This document shows, one piece after another, positions 52,864 through 62,364 of a DNA stretch of 64,000 bases (the stretch's first letter is position 1; each line of letters starts with the position of its first letter). Below the pieces are notes generated by a model. The model made no database searches. It was not told the DNA's origin and was given only the letters and a program-made list of their open reading frames with translations. Both the position numbers and the translations under genes were made by a program. The DNA is taken from contig NZ_BNAF01000008.1 in the NCBI RefSeq assembly GCF_014653155.1, positions 1 to 64,000 on the forward strand, written 5' to 3'. This DNA comes from Sphingobacterium griseoflavum (GTDB lineage: Bacteria > Bacteroidota > Bacteroidia > Sphingobacteriales > Sphingobacteriaceae).

Positions 52864-55242
52864 ATGAAAGTTATGAACGCAAAAAATGAATGGGATTCTG
52901 AAATTGTTTTGGAAAAAAAGGTTATAAATAATAAAGAACTTCTCAAGGGATTAAACAAAGCTATCCTAAATTGGTACTGGTTTCTTCTATCATCTATAGT
53001 GTGCATTGCTCTTGCATTCTTCTATTTGCGATATACTGTGCCGCAATACAAAGTTCATGCTAAATTGCTTGTATCTGATGATAAAAAAGGTGGTGGTATG
53101 ATGTCTTCCACAGCATTGGTCGAGTTGAGTGGATTAATGGGGGCTACAAGTTCTGTAGATAATGAAGTCGAAATATTAAAGACTGCTGATTTAATGCGAG
53201 AAATGGTGCTGACAGAAAAAGCATTTATCACTTTTTATATAAAAGGAGCAGTTCACGATATACCAACTTATAAGACTCCATATAATATTGAACTAATTAG
53301 TTCTCCAGATTCTGTTATTGAAACTAGACGCTTTTCAATAAGTGAAAAAGCGGCAGGATTGCTCGAGCTGACAGATACAGATACTCTATTTAAAGTTAAA
53401 GCAGGAGAGCCTTTCTATATTCATAATGTAGGAAATGTTCAAATTTCGAAGATATTAGATAATGAAGAGCAGCTTCCCGCATCTTATTCATTCAGTATAA
53501 CTCCAATTGCTGATGTAATCGATTCTTATACAGGGGCGTTAAACGTCGAAATAACCAATAAAAATGTTTCGACAATTGATTTAACCTTTGTCAGTTCAAT
53601 CCAAAAACAGGGCGAGCAATATTTGCGTACATTTATTGATAAATACGTAGAACGTAATCTTCATGATAAAAATGTAATTGCTGATTCCACTTTGTCATTT
53701 ATTAATAGCAGACTTAAACGAATCACTAATGAATTGGCCGGTGTTGAAGATAAGATTTCAGGATACAAACAATCAACTAAATTATCCGACATTTCGGAGC
53801 AAAGTAGAATTCTGTTGGAGACGTCAGCATCCAATACCAAAAGCTTAGCGGAAGTTGAAGTACAGCTCGCTGCAATAGAGAGCATGGCTGCGTATTTGAA
53901 AGATGATAAAAACCCCCGTGTCGTACCCTCGTCAATCATTCCTCAGGATGTCGCATTTAATAGCTTAATTTCAAGGTATAACGAACTTGTCTTGCAAAGG
54001 GAACGACTGCTTTTGGCGAATACTGAAAATAATCCTCTGGTAGAAAATATAAATTTACAGATCTCAGGAGTTCGTACTGATATGGTGACGAATTTGGAAT
54101 CTACCAAACGAAATTTGCAATTGCTTAAAGCCAATCAATTAAATACTTCTAACAACATTACTAATCAAATACAGCAAGTTCCGTCGATTGAACGTGGGTA
54201 TATTGATCTCGCTCGCTTGCAGCAGATTAAACAGGCCCAGTACATCTTTTTACAAGAGAAGTGGGAAGAAACCGCAATTAGTCGGACTGCAAATGTGTCC
54301 AATTCGAAGGTTATCGATACTCCCAAATCTGAAAAATATCCCTTCTCTCCCAAAAGGAAACTAATTTACTTTATGGCATTGTTTATTGGAGTACTTATTC
54401 CGGCTGCTGTTTTGTATGTCAAGGAGATGTTCAGTTTCCGGATATCTGATATTGAAGAACTGAAAAATATTAGCAATGTTCCTATTCTTGGATTTATTTC
54501 ACACTCTAATGAGGATGGTCATGTCGTCATCAATAAGAGTTCAAGATCTCCAATAGCTGAACAATTTCGAGCTCTCAGAACTAACTTAGAATTTAGTTTA
54601 AATGGCGGAAAGAAAATCCTCTTCACATCGTCGATGTCGGGGGAGGGCAAATCTTACGTTGCATTAAATCTAGCAGTTTCATTAGCATTGCTCCAAAAAA
54701 AGGTTTTACTTATGGAATTGGATTTACGTAAGCCTTCAATCACTTCTAAATTAGGTTTGCCTGCGGGAAAGGGGTTTTCTCATTACATCGTTAGGCCTGA
54801 TATGATTTTAGAGGAAATTATCATGCCTTCTCAAGCTCACGAAGATGTAGATTTAATACAGGCGGGAGCGATTCCTCCAAACCCAGCAGAATTGCTGCTA
54901 AGCGAACGAACGAACGAACTGATGAAGATTTTAGAAGATAAATATGATTTTATTCTAATTGATGCTCCGCCCGTCGGCATGGTAACGGATGCTCAAATCC
55001 TGTCAAGATATTCGGATACCTGCTTATACATTATTAGGCAAAATTATACCTTCAAAGAGCAATTGAGTATTCCAAAAGATTTAGTTCAAAGCGGTAAGAT
55101 TGGCAACATTCAGTTTATTGTAAACGATGTGAAGGCTCCGGGGGGATTTTATAGCAATTACGGTTACGGTTATGGTTACGGTTATGGAAATTACGGAGAC
55201 ATTAATAATAAAAAGAAGTTTTTGCCTTTCTTTAAAAGATAG
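52864..55242 (+). CDS. Wzc-like tyrosine autokinase and chain-length regulator (cluster 2)
   Basis: A 792-aa homologue of the kinase at 39124. Wzz-type membrane helices near residues 38-58 and 500-518, a long coiled-coil periplasmic part, and the kinase: Walker A SMSGEGKSYVALNLAVSLA, Walker A' VLLMELDLRKPS (Met-Glu replaces the usual G-A/T-D context, but Asp is kept), Walker B FILIDAPPVGMV. The tail has seven Tyr in SNYGYGYGYGYGNYGD and just before it. Unlike the cluster 1 copy, the whole gene is A+T-rich. It controls export together with Wza; the adjacent CpsB should reverse phosphorylation. Confidence 0.94.
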   Translation: MKVMNAKNEWDSEIVLEKKVINNKELLKGLNKAILNWYWFLLSSIVCIALAFFYLRYTVPQYKVHAKLLVSDDKKGGGMMSSTALVELSGLMGATSSVDNEVEILKTADLMREMVLTEKAFITFYIKGAVHDIPTYKTPYNIELISSPDSVIETRRFSISEKAAGLLELTDTDTLFKVKAGEPFYIHNVGNVQISKILDNEEQLPASYSFSITPIADVIDSYTGALNVEITNKNVSTIDLTFVSSIQKQGEQYLRTFIDKYVERNLHDKNVIADSTLSFINSRLKRITNELAGVEDKISGYKQSTKLSDISEQSRILLETSASNTKSLAEVEVQLAAIESMAAYLKDDKNPRVVPSSIIPQDVAFNSLISRYNELVLQRERLLLANTENNPLVENINLQISGVRTDMVTNLESTKRNLQLLKANQLNTSNNITNQIQQVPSIERGYIDLARLQQIKQAQYIFLQEKWEETAISRTANVSNSKVIDTPKSEKYPFSPKRKLIYFMALFIGVLIPAAVLYVKEMFSFRISDIEELKNISNVPILGFISHSNEDGHVVINKSSRSPIAEQFRALRTNLEFSLNGGKKILFTSSMSGEGKSYVALNLAVSLALLQKKVLLMELDLRKPSITSKLGLPAGKGFSHYIVRPDMILEEIIMPSQAHEDVDLIQAGAIPPNPAELLLSERTNELMKILEDKYDFILIDAPPVGMVTDAQILSRYSDTCLYIIRQNYTFKEQLSIPKDLVQSGKIGNIQFIVNDVKAPGGFYSNYGYGYGYGYGNYGDINNKKKFLPFFKR

Positions 55243-55259
55243 GCGGTCGTTGAGTTGAT

Positions 55260-56774
55260 ATGGCAAATAAGAGAATACTAAAGAATACATTCTATTTGTA
55301 TGTCAGAATGATTGCTACAGTTGTAGTGACATTGTATACATCCAGAGTTGTTCTGCAAATGTTGGGAATATCAGATTTTGGTATTTATAATGTTGTTGGT
55401 GGGTTTGTTTTGATGTTTGGAATTTTTACAAATAGCATGGCATCGACATCGCAACGTTTTTTTTCTTTTGCTTTGGGAAGTAATAATATAAAGAGATTTA
55501 ATGAGGTTTTCAGTGTCACGATGTCTATATATATATTATTGTCTATTGTGGTTCTGTTGCTAGGCGAGACAATTGGATTATGGTTTCTGAAAAACAAATT
55601 GGTGATCGAACCTTCCAGACTTGAAGCGGCTCAATATGTTTATCAGTTTTCTTTGTTGTCTTTCGTAGTTACTATAATTAGAATACCTTTTAATTCGATA
55701 ATAATCTCTTATGAAAGAATGAATTTTTACGCTGCTATAAGTGTTTTAGAAGTCATCTTAAAACTTTTGTGTGTGTATATATTAGTTGGATCTAGTAGGG
55801 ATAAATTAATTGTTTACAGTATTCTATCGTTCTTTGTATTAGTATTAATCACCTTTTGCTTTGTTTCATTTTGTTTTATTAAATTTAAACGGATCAAATT
55901 CGTCCTAAATTTTAATAGACAACTTTTCTCTGAAATCGCGAGCTATTCCGCTTGGTCTACTATTGACAGTATAGCAAATATTAGCAAAAATCAGGGCGTT
56001 AATGTACTTCTAAATATTTTTTTTGGTACGGTAGTCAATGCTTCTAGAAGTGTAGCTGTACAAGTTAATTCACAAGTGGTTTCTCTTGTAGGAAATCTTC
56101 AACTAGCTACCGCCCCGCAATTAACTAAATTGTATGCTTCTGAAAAATTTGATGATCTCAGAAAGCTTTATTTTCAAAGCTCTAGATTAACGTTCTTTAT
56201 GTTATTTACGCTTACCTTACCGTTGTTTCTCGAAATTGATCAATTAATAAGTTGGTGGTTGGTTGAGGTTCCGGCAAAGACAATCTCTTTTACTCGCCTA
56301 ATGTTAATTAATTCTTTGGTCGACAGCTTTTGTGGGACAACAAACATCTTAGCACAAGCTACTGGCAAAATTAAAATTTACCAATTAATAGGTGGGCTGA
56401 TTATGTTTCTTAATTTGCCTATTTCTTGGCTACTATTGAGAATTGGCTATCCACCAGAGTCCACATTTTTTGTGTCTATTGCAATCAGTTTTTTAATAGT
56501 GCTCAGTCGGCTGATCATAGTTGAAAGACTGACTAAATTTGCAGCATCACGGTATGTGAAGTCAGTCATATGGCCAAGTCTTCTTGCTAGTTCGATATCG
56601 GCTTCGATAGGCTTTGTTATTCACAACGTTCTACCTCGAGGTTTTTTCTCTTTATGCATAGTTTTTTCTATTTCAATATTAGCATCTGTTTTGAGCTTCT
56701 ATTTTATAGCAGCATCCCGCAATGAAAGAGGAATTGTTCTAAACTACATTCAATTAAAGCTGAAATTGAAATAA
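55260..56774 (+). CDS. Wzx-like oligosaccharide flippase (cluster 2)
   Basis: A 504-aa membrane protein with about 12 to 14 helices. The start NTFYLYVRMIATVVVTLYTSRVVLQMLG and GIYNVVGGFVLMFGI match the polysaccharide transporter family common in Bacteroidota. It should flip the lipid-linked repeat unit for cluster 2. It is not closely similar to the cluster 1 flippase in the parts compared, as expected for a different sugar. 17 bases after the wzc-like gene. Confidence 0.87.
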   Translation: MANKRILKNTFYLYVRMIATVVVTLYTSRVVLQMLGISDFGIYNVVGGFVLMFGIFTNSMASTSQRFFSFALGSNNIKRFNEVFSVTMSIYILLSIVVLLLGETIGLWFLKNKLVIEPSRLEAAQYVYQFSLLSFVVTIIRIPFNSIIISYERMNFYAAISVLEVILKLLCVYILVGSSRDKLIVYSILSFFVLVLITFCFVSFCFIKFKRIKFVLNFNRQLFSEIASYSAWSTIDSIANISKNQGVNVLLNIFFGTVVNASRSVAVQVNSQVVSLVGNLQLATAPQLTKLYASEKFDDLRKLYFQSSRLTFFMLFTLTLPLFLEIDQLISWWLVEVPAKTISFTRLMLINSLVDSFCGTTNILAQATGKIKIYQLIGGLIMFLNLPISWLLLRIGYPPESTFFVSIAISFLIVLSRLIIVERLTKFAASRYVKSVIWPSLLASSISASIGFVIHNVLPRGFFSLCIVFSISILASVLSFYFIAASRNERGIVLNYIQLKLKLK

Positions 56775-56821
56775 ATGGTAGTCTTTCGATTAATAAGTTA
56801 TAGAAATGGAGGATATTGCTA

Positions 56822-58222
56822 GTGACGATTTCCGATAAGAATAGAGAAAAGATAATTATTGCGATCATGGGGCTAGCGATATTTTTGACAGTGCCACTTA
56901 TGATAAGTAAGTATTTATTAATTGTCCCATTTTTTTGCGTTCTTTCGATATATTTTTATCTCAAAAACAGACAGAGCGTAGCAGTAGCCATATTATTTTT
57001 TATAGTGATGTGTACTCCTTGCTTCCAAATTCAGGGTGTCGATGGACAAATCACTAGACGAATATCATATTTTATTTATTTTTCCGTTATTCTATTGCTT
57101 CTGGTTCATCATAAAACTCATGGAAAGTCGAAAATGCTTGGATTTTCTCCCATTTGGTATTTAGGTGGAGCAGTGATCTTTGTCGAGTTTTGCTACTATG
57201 CTATTGGACTGAACGAATCAGATTTTCCACTGAGGCACAGTATCTTTAGAATGATCGAGTTTGTATTAGTTTTCATCTTGATTTACAAGAGCGACATCGG
57301 TATCAATAAGTTCTTCTACCTTATGTCAGTCGGTTTTATTGGAATAAGCGCATATGTTATTTTAGAGACATTTCTAAATTTCGCACCCTATAAACTCTCT
57401 AGTGCTGGCGAACAGAACGTTAATTCTAATATCGAAGCATATCAAATAAGAGCCAAAGGCCTGTTTATGCACCCCCTATTGCTTAGTGCATATACACTCT
57501 TTTATTATACATTAATCTTAGTAAGATATTTCTTGGTCAGGCGCCTTCCAGTTTTTATGCTATTACTTTGTGTGTGTACTGGAATCTTTTCAATGTCAAG
57601 GACAACAGTTCTTCTATTTATCGTAGGATTTATAGTGTTTGTAGTTTTAACCAAAATGTATAAGAATATTTATTCTCTTATCGGAATAGTATTACTACTT
57701 TCGATATTCTGGTTTCTCGGAAATTTATATCTAGATGACTTTATTGAAGGCAATCTTGCGAGATTTCAGCAAGTTGATAATCAAAGTCACCGATTTGCGG
57801 GTTATGAGACAGGTTGGAATGTGTTTTCTTCAAACTTTTTTGGACTAGGTGTGGAAGATCTGATGAATAAGATAAAAGTTAAAAAATTGAATGCGATAGG
57901 GCTTTGGACTGACTTTGGAACCTTAGACAATTTTTTTATTACACACCTTGCGAGTTATGGAATCTTGGCGATAATACACTTTAGCTTCTTCTACTTTTAC
58001 CTATTTAAATCTTACAAATTTTATGGTGTTAATAGCAATTACTTTAAAGCGCACTTTTTTCTTTATCTCATCATGTCTTTGATTGGTCTATCTTTCGATT
58101 TAGAATTCTACACAATTATTTTAATTCTTTGGGCCTCTTGTTCTGCTATACTTCTGAAATATAAACGTTTAGAAAATAATGGTATTAATGTATATCCTTT
58201 TTCTAATAAATCCTATTTATGA
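56822..58222 (+). CDS. Wzy/O-antigen ligase-like membrane protein (cluster 2)
   Basis: A 466-aa protein with about 11 to 12 membrane helices and a Wzy_C-type region with FSMSRTTVLLFIVGFIVF followed by a large loop containing NQSHRFAGYETGWNVF, the pattern of O-antigen ligases and Wzy polymerases. The start is GTG at 56822: GGAGG at 56808-56812 is correctly spaced for it but not for the TTG at 56816. In a Wzx/Wzy cluster it is most likely the polymerase. Overlaps the next gene by four bases (ATGA). Confidence 0.8.
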   Translation: MTISDKNREKIIIAIMGLAIFLTVPLMISKYLLIVPFFCVLSIYFYLKNRQSVAVAILFFIVMCTPCFQIQGVDGQITRRISYFIYFSVILLLLVHHKTHGKSKMLGFSPIWYLGGAVIFVEFCYYAIGLNESDFPLRHSIFRMIEFVLVFILIYKSDIGINKFFYLMSVGFIGISAYVILETFLNFAPYKLSSAGEQNVNSNIEAYQIRAKGLFMHPLLLSAYTLFYYTLILVRYFLVRRLPVFMLLLCVCTGIFSMSRTTVLLFIVGFIVFVVLTKMYKNIYSLIGIVLLLSIFWFLGNLYLDDFIEGNLARFQQVDNQSHRFAGYETGWNVFSSNFFGLGVEDLMNKIKVKKLNAIGLWTDFGTLDNFFITHLASYGILAIIHFSFFYFYLFKSYKFYGVNSNYFKAHFFLYLIMSLIGLSFDLEFYTIILILWASCSAILLKYKRLENNGINVYPFSNKSYL

Positions 58223-59328
58223 TGTCAAAGAAAAAAATTTACGTCTGTCACGAAACCGGTAATAAAAATCATTATATCGGATTAGAAGCATACTGTGATG
58301 CTAACGAAATCTACTGCTGTTACAGAGAATTTGCACTTTTTTACCAAATAAAGATGATTGTAAAAACTGGAAAATTAAGTCTTTTACTCAAGTTATTTGT
58401 AAATGTTGGTTTTTTGATTTCTCTGTTAATTTCGAAAAATAAAATTGTGGTTTTAGGCGCGGCACCTTATGACTGGTCTATGCTTATATTTTATCCAATG
58501 TCCTCAAAACACATGTTTTTTTATCATAGTTCTTGGGTTAACTGGGATGGGAGCTGTGTTCCTAAGTCGGCTGACCATTTTCTTTCCAAGAGAGTTAAAG
58601 CGTCGTGGCGATCTTTTCTTGAGTGTGGCGTTAAGGGAGTGTTTTGTGTTAGTAAAAGGACGCAAAGTGAGATTTTAAAAGCATATCATGTTAATTCACC
58701 TACATCAGTCGTGAACCATTCTCTGGATAGAAATATTTTTGGACGTGAATCAAGGGTTAATCATTCTGGAGATTTATTAAAATGTCTTTATGTCGGACGA
58801 ATAGTTGAAAAGAAGGGGATTGCAGAAATTCTATCTTTAGCATCAAGGCTTCCTCACATTGAATTTGGATTTGTCGGTAATGGGGATAAGCTCGAGTATT
58901 TGAAGATCAACAGTAAAGGGTTAAGCAACATAAAAATTTACGGTCATCAGGTCAAATCTAAAGTCGCTGATATCATGAGAAAATATGATATTTTACTTTT
59001 ACCATCTAAAAAAGGATATGGTGCATGGCAAGAACTTTTCGGTATTGCGCTAATTGAGGCTATGTCTATGGGTTTGATTCCCTTAGCAAGTAACCACTTT
59101 GGCCCAAATGAGATTATAACAGATGGTTTTGATGGATATCTGATTGACGAAAAGAAACTTGAATCTGAGATGTATGAGAAAATTTTGTTTTTACAGAATG
59201 CGGAGCCAACTTTAATAACCGACATTAAGCAAAATGCCGTTTTAGCATCATTGCAATATGACAAGAGTGCAATAGCAATCAAATGGGGACTTATTTTGCA
59301 AAAGTATTTAAAAGGTAGTGATGTCTAA
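58219..59328 (+). CDS. Glycosyltransferase family 4 (cluster 2)
   Basis: A 369-aa GT-B enzyme. The donor half contains YVGRIVEKKGIAEILSLA, FGFVGNGDKLEYL and the EX7E motif QELFGIALIEAMSMG. The acceptor half is unusual, with a VCHETGNKNHYIGLEA start and no glycine-rich GGAE loop. It transfers one sugar to the lipid-linked unit; the donor is unknown. The start ATG overlaps the stop of the polymerase gene and is followed by a second Met. Confidence 0.86.
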   Translation: MMSKKKIYVCHETGNKNHYIGLEAYCDANEIYCCYREFALFYQIKMIVKTGKLSLLLKLFVNVGFLISLLISKNKIVVLGAAPYDWSMLIFYPMSSKHMFFYHSSWVNWDGSCVPKSADHFLSKRVKASWRSFLECGVKGVFCVSKRTQSEILKAYHVNSPTSVVNHSLDRNIFGRESRVNHSGDLLKCLYVGRIVEKKGIAEILSLASRLPHIEFGFVGNGDKLEYLKINSKGLSNIKIYGHQVKSKVADIMRKYDILLLPSKKGYGAWQELFGIALIEAMSMGLIPLASNHFGPNEIITDGFDGYLIDEKKLESEMYEKILFLQNAEPTLITDIKQNAVLASLQYDKSAIAIKWGLILQKYLKGSDV

Positions 59329-60262
59329 ACTAGCAGTTGTAATTCCGGCTTATAAGCCGGATTTTTTGGAAGAGGCTTTGGAATCTCTGAAAGCACAAAC
59401 CAATACTGAATTTGTTGTTTATGTCGGGGACGACTTTGGCCCGAGCGAGATTAAGATTATATGCGATCGTTACAGATCCGATCTCAAGTTATTTTATGTT
59501 CGATTCGATTCTAATATGGGCGGTTCAAATCTGGTAGGACAATGGAATCGCTGCTTGGAGATGGTTCAGGATGAGGAATGGGTTTGGTTGTTTTCGGATG
59601 ACGATACTTTAGATGAAAATTGCGTTCAATCTTTTTACGAGGAATTGAATAGCGAAAATGATCATATCGATATTTTTCACTATAACATCAATATAATTGA
59701 TGATGCTGGTACCGTTAAATCCGCTGAAAAACCTTTTCCCGAGCTACTGGATGTTGAATCATTTATATTACAAAGAAGTTCGGGAGTAATTAAATCGTAT
59801 GTCGTTGAGTATATTTTTAAGAAAGAAATTCTGACAGATTTAGGTGGGTTCGTGGATTTTCCTACCGCTTGGCATAGTGACGAGGCAACGGTAATGTATG
59901 CCGCTAGAAAAGGTGAGATTAAAACAATAAATGGAGCTCGCGTCAATTGGCGTTCAAGTCCATACAATATCACTCCTAATGCGAAAAATAAAGACGTTGT
60001 TTTGCAAAAGGTCAAAGCCAGCGTTGAATTCGCATCTTGGTTATACCATTTTATGAAAGAAAACAATTTAAATTTTAGTAGCAAATTAGGATATTATATG
60101 TGTAAACGTTTTAGCTATGAACTGTATATGTACAGACGCGTTTTGCCATTCACTGTTCTGGTGAATTATCTTGTTTCATATCATAATAACCTGCGGATAA
60201 AGTCGCTCTTACCCTTATCCTTTCTGATGCTACTAAAATACGAGTTGTTTAAATCGAAATAG
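59321..60262 (+). CDS. Glycosyltransferase family 2 (cluster 2)
   Basis: A 313-aa GT-A enzyme. N-terminus LAVVIPAYKPDFLEEALESL, nucleotide-binding VYVGDDFGPSE and the metal-binding FSDDDTLDENC block identify GT2. AAGG at 59312-59315 supports the ATG at 59321 rather than an in-frame GTG at 59318. It overlaps the previous gene by eight bases. Two short C-terminal hydrophobic stretches (LPFTVLVNYLVSY, LLPLSFLMLLKY) may touch the membrane. Confidence 0.88.
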   Translation: MSKLAVVIPAYKPDFLEEALESLKAQTNTEFVVYVGDDFGPSEIKIICDRYRSDLKLFYVRFDSNMGGSNLVGQWNRCLEMVQDEEWVWLFSDDDTLDENCVQSFYEELNSENDHIDIFHYNINIIDDAGTVKSAEKPFPELLDVESFILQRSSGVIKSYVVEYIFKKEILTDLGGFVDFPTAWHSDEATVMYAARKGEIKTINGARVNWRSSPYNITPNAKNKDVVLQKVKASVEFASWLYHFMKENNLNFSSKLGYYMCKRFSYELYMYRRVLPFTVLVNYLVSYHNNLRIKSLLPLSFLMLLKYELFKSK

Positions 60263-60263
60263 C

Positions 60264-61235
60264 ATGAAAGCATTTGTATACCCGATGAAAAGTTTAGATT
60301 CACTTGAAATGGAAAATCCCTACCTAAGCCGATTTGTCAAGGCTGTGGATCGAAATTTTCCCGTTGTTAACTTAGGTAAGAAATCCGTCGGCATGTTATC
60401 CGCTATTAAACACGTCTCAAAGGCCGATGTTTTTTTTCTAAATTGGGTAGAGGGTTTATCATGGTATCATTTGCCTTTTTTTTATCTTTTTTTGCTCTTG
60501 TCTAAGGTACTAAAAAGGCGTATTATTTGGATCCATCATAATATTGAACCACACGGAGGGAAGACGTTTTCTTCCAGGGCAATTATCCATGCCTTAGAGC
60601 GGTTTTCGTCTAAAATAATTATACATACGAAGCAAAGTTACAACTATTTAAATCCGTCCTGTCATGGTCGCTGCATCTACCTATTGCACCCGTATTTTAG
60701 CACAAGTTTAGCGGTCGGAGCTAAAGAAAGGTTTGATATTTTGATTTGGGGCACTGTGAGAAAAAGTAAAGGTATCCTAGAATTTGTTACCTATCTGAAA
60801 GACCATGACGCTAAATTGAAGGTTTTAATAGTGGGTAGATTTCAAGATGACGTTTACTATAACAACGTATTAGAAATGTGCTCAACTAGCAGCAATATAG
60901 TTATTGAGAATCGATTTATTAAAGATGAAGAGTTTTTGGATTTACATGCCGTAGCAAAGAAAATAGTGTTCATCTACAATGGTCCCAGTGTTTTGAATTC
61001 AGGAGCGTTAATCAAGTCTCTTTCAACCGGTCGGGACATTATCGGACCGCATAGAGGAGCTTTTGTAGACTATGAAGAATTAGGACTAATTAAGACCTTT
61101 ACTAATTTCGACGATATTATTTCTCTAGCAAAACAGAGTTCCGATAACAAAAAAAGGATGGCAACGCTTGAAAGTTCTATCGAAGAAAATACTTGGGATA
61201 AGTTTGGTGACATTTTAAATGAAAAAATAGCGTAA
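60264..61235 (+). CDS. GT-B-like glycosyltransferase without a clear EX7E motif (cluster 2)
   Basis: A 323-aa protein resembling GT4/GT1-type transferases. ADVFFLNWVEGLSWYHLPFF and RIIWIHHNIEPHGGK form the acceptor half; FDILIWGTVRKSKGILEFVTYL and KVLIVGRFQDD are donor-half strands. The position of the EX7E motif is GPSVLNSGALIKSLSTGRD, with no Glu. A similar variant is known in some capsule transferases, but the family assignment is weaker here. One base after the preceding stop, so part of the operon. Confidence 0.68.
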   Translation: MKAFVYPMKSLDSLEMENPYLSRFVKAVDRNFPVVNLGKKSVGMLSAIKHVSKADVFFLNWVEGLSWYHLPFFYLFLLLSKVLKRRIIWIHHNIEPHGGKTFSSRAIIHALERFSSKIIIHTKQSYNYLNPSCHGRCIYLLHPYFSTSLAVGAKERFDILIWGTVRKSKGILEFVTYLKDHDAKLKVLIVGRFQDDVYYNNVLEMCSTSSNIVIENRFIKDEEFLDLHAVAKKIVFIYNGPSVLNSGALIKSLSTGRDIIGPHRGAFVDYEELGLIKTFTNFDDIISLAKQSSDNKKRMATLESSIEENTWDKFGDILNEKIA

Positions 61236-61245
61236 TATACTAAGG

Positions 61246-62346
61246 ATGAATATCTTATTTTATCAAGGAAAAACACAATATTCTAATACTGGCGATGCTT
61301 TAATTAATAAAAGTTTAGTAGAACATTTTCGACCTTACGCAAATATTCTAATAAATGACAAAGGTATGCCTTCCTCTTATCTAAAAGAGCTGAATTTGAA
61401 GCAAACGGAGTTATCAGGCGAAGGTGGCATTGGTTTTATCTCGCTACTAATAAGGACGGCGTTTATCAATTTGTCGCGTAAAAAAACTCGAATATATTAT
61501 TTAGCAACCCCCCCCGGACATCAATTTGGCGGCGGTGCAAAGAATTTTATTAAACACTGTTTGTTGCTGGTCCTATATTTACTACTCTCTCTCTTAAGGG
61601 TAAAGATAATTAAAATAGGTTTTTCCATTGGTCCTATCGACAAAGGAGCTGAATTTTTGGAAAGATGTAAAAGTTGTTTTGTGCCTTATTATTTTGTGAG
61701 AGATCCGCTATCATTGGCACTGGTCCATCGTATAGGCATTAAGCACGCTTCGCTTTTTCCTGATCTTGCATGGACATATAACGCGAATCCTACGGAGGTA
61801 CCCACGGACGCAATCTTTATTTCTTTTAGAAATCAAGTGGTCACCGGAATGGATGGTAGTAGATATGCTAGCGAACTTGTTCATAAGATTTGTGACATTG
61901 TTATCAGCTCATTTTCGAGGTACAAAATTGTTATTGGTTATCAGGTTCAAGAGGATCGTGAATTTTGTAGATCGTTATACAATGTAATTAAATCGCATAG
62001 AGATGTAGAATTTGACGATACTCAAATTTTACTTGAATCAGCTGAGCGTTTCTCTAAATATAGTGTGGTATTAACGAACCGGTTACATGTAGCGTTATTA
62101 GGCTATCAATATGGTGCTCTTCCCATAATTTTGTCGGATATCAATAAGCATCAGAAAATAAAAGGCATTTTTGAACATGCAGAAGCATCTTCTTTGCTTC
62201 TCGACGTAAATACTAGTCAAACAATACTCACAAATTCTGTCAATAACTTAGTCGCTAACTTAGCAACCCATTTGAGGAACCTCGAAAGCAAAGAATTGCA
62301 ATACGCAGACCTCTCAAAAAAAGTTGTTAGGCATATTTTTCATTAA
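61246..62346 (+). CDS. Polysaccharide pyruvyl transferase family protein (cluster 2)
   Basis: A 366-aa CsaB/WcaK-family protein: FYQGKTQYSNTGDALINKSL at the start, VRDPLSLALVHRIGIKHASL, and the C-terminal VVLTNRLHVALLGYQYGALPII block that defines the family. It likely transfers pyruvate from phosphoenolpyruvate to a sugar. The second such gene in the window, related in motif but not closely to the one at 27362. It starts 10 bases after the previous gene. Confidence 0.82.
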   Translation: MNILFYQGKTQYSNTGDALINKSLVEHFRPYANILINDKGMPSSYLKELNLKQTELSGEGGIGFISLLIRTAFINLSRKKTRIYYLATPPGHQFGGGAKNFIKHCLLLVLYLLLSLLRVKIIKIGFSIGPIDKGAEFLERCKSCFVPYYFVRDPLSLALVHRIGIKHASLFPDLAWTYNANPTEVPTDAIFISFRNQVVTGMDGSRYASELVHKICDIVISSFSRYKIVIGYQVQEDREFCRSLYNVIKSHRDVEFDDTQILLESAERFSKYSVVLTNRLHVALLGYQYGALPIILSDINKHQKIKGIFEHAEASSLLLDVNTSQTILTNSVNNLVANLATHLRNLESKELQYADLSKKVVRHIFH

Positions 62347-62364
62347 CTACGTTAGCAGTTCAGT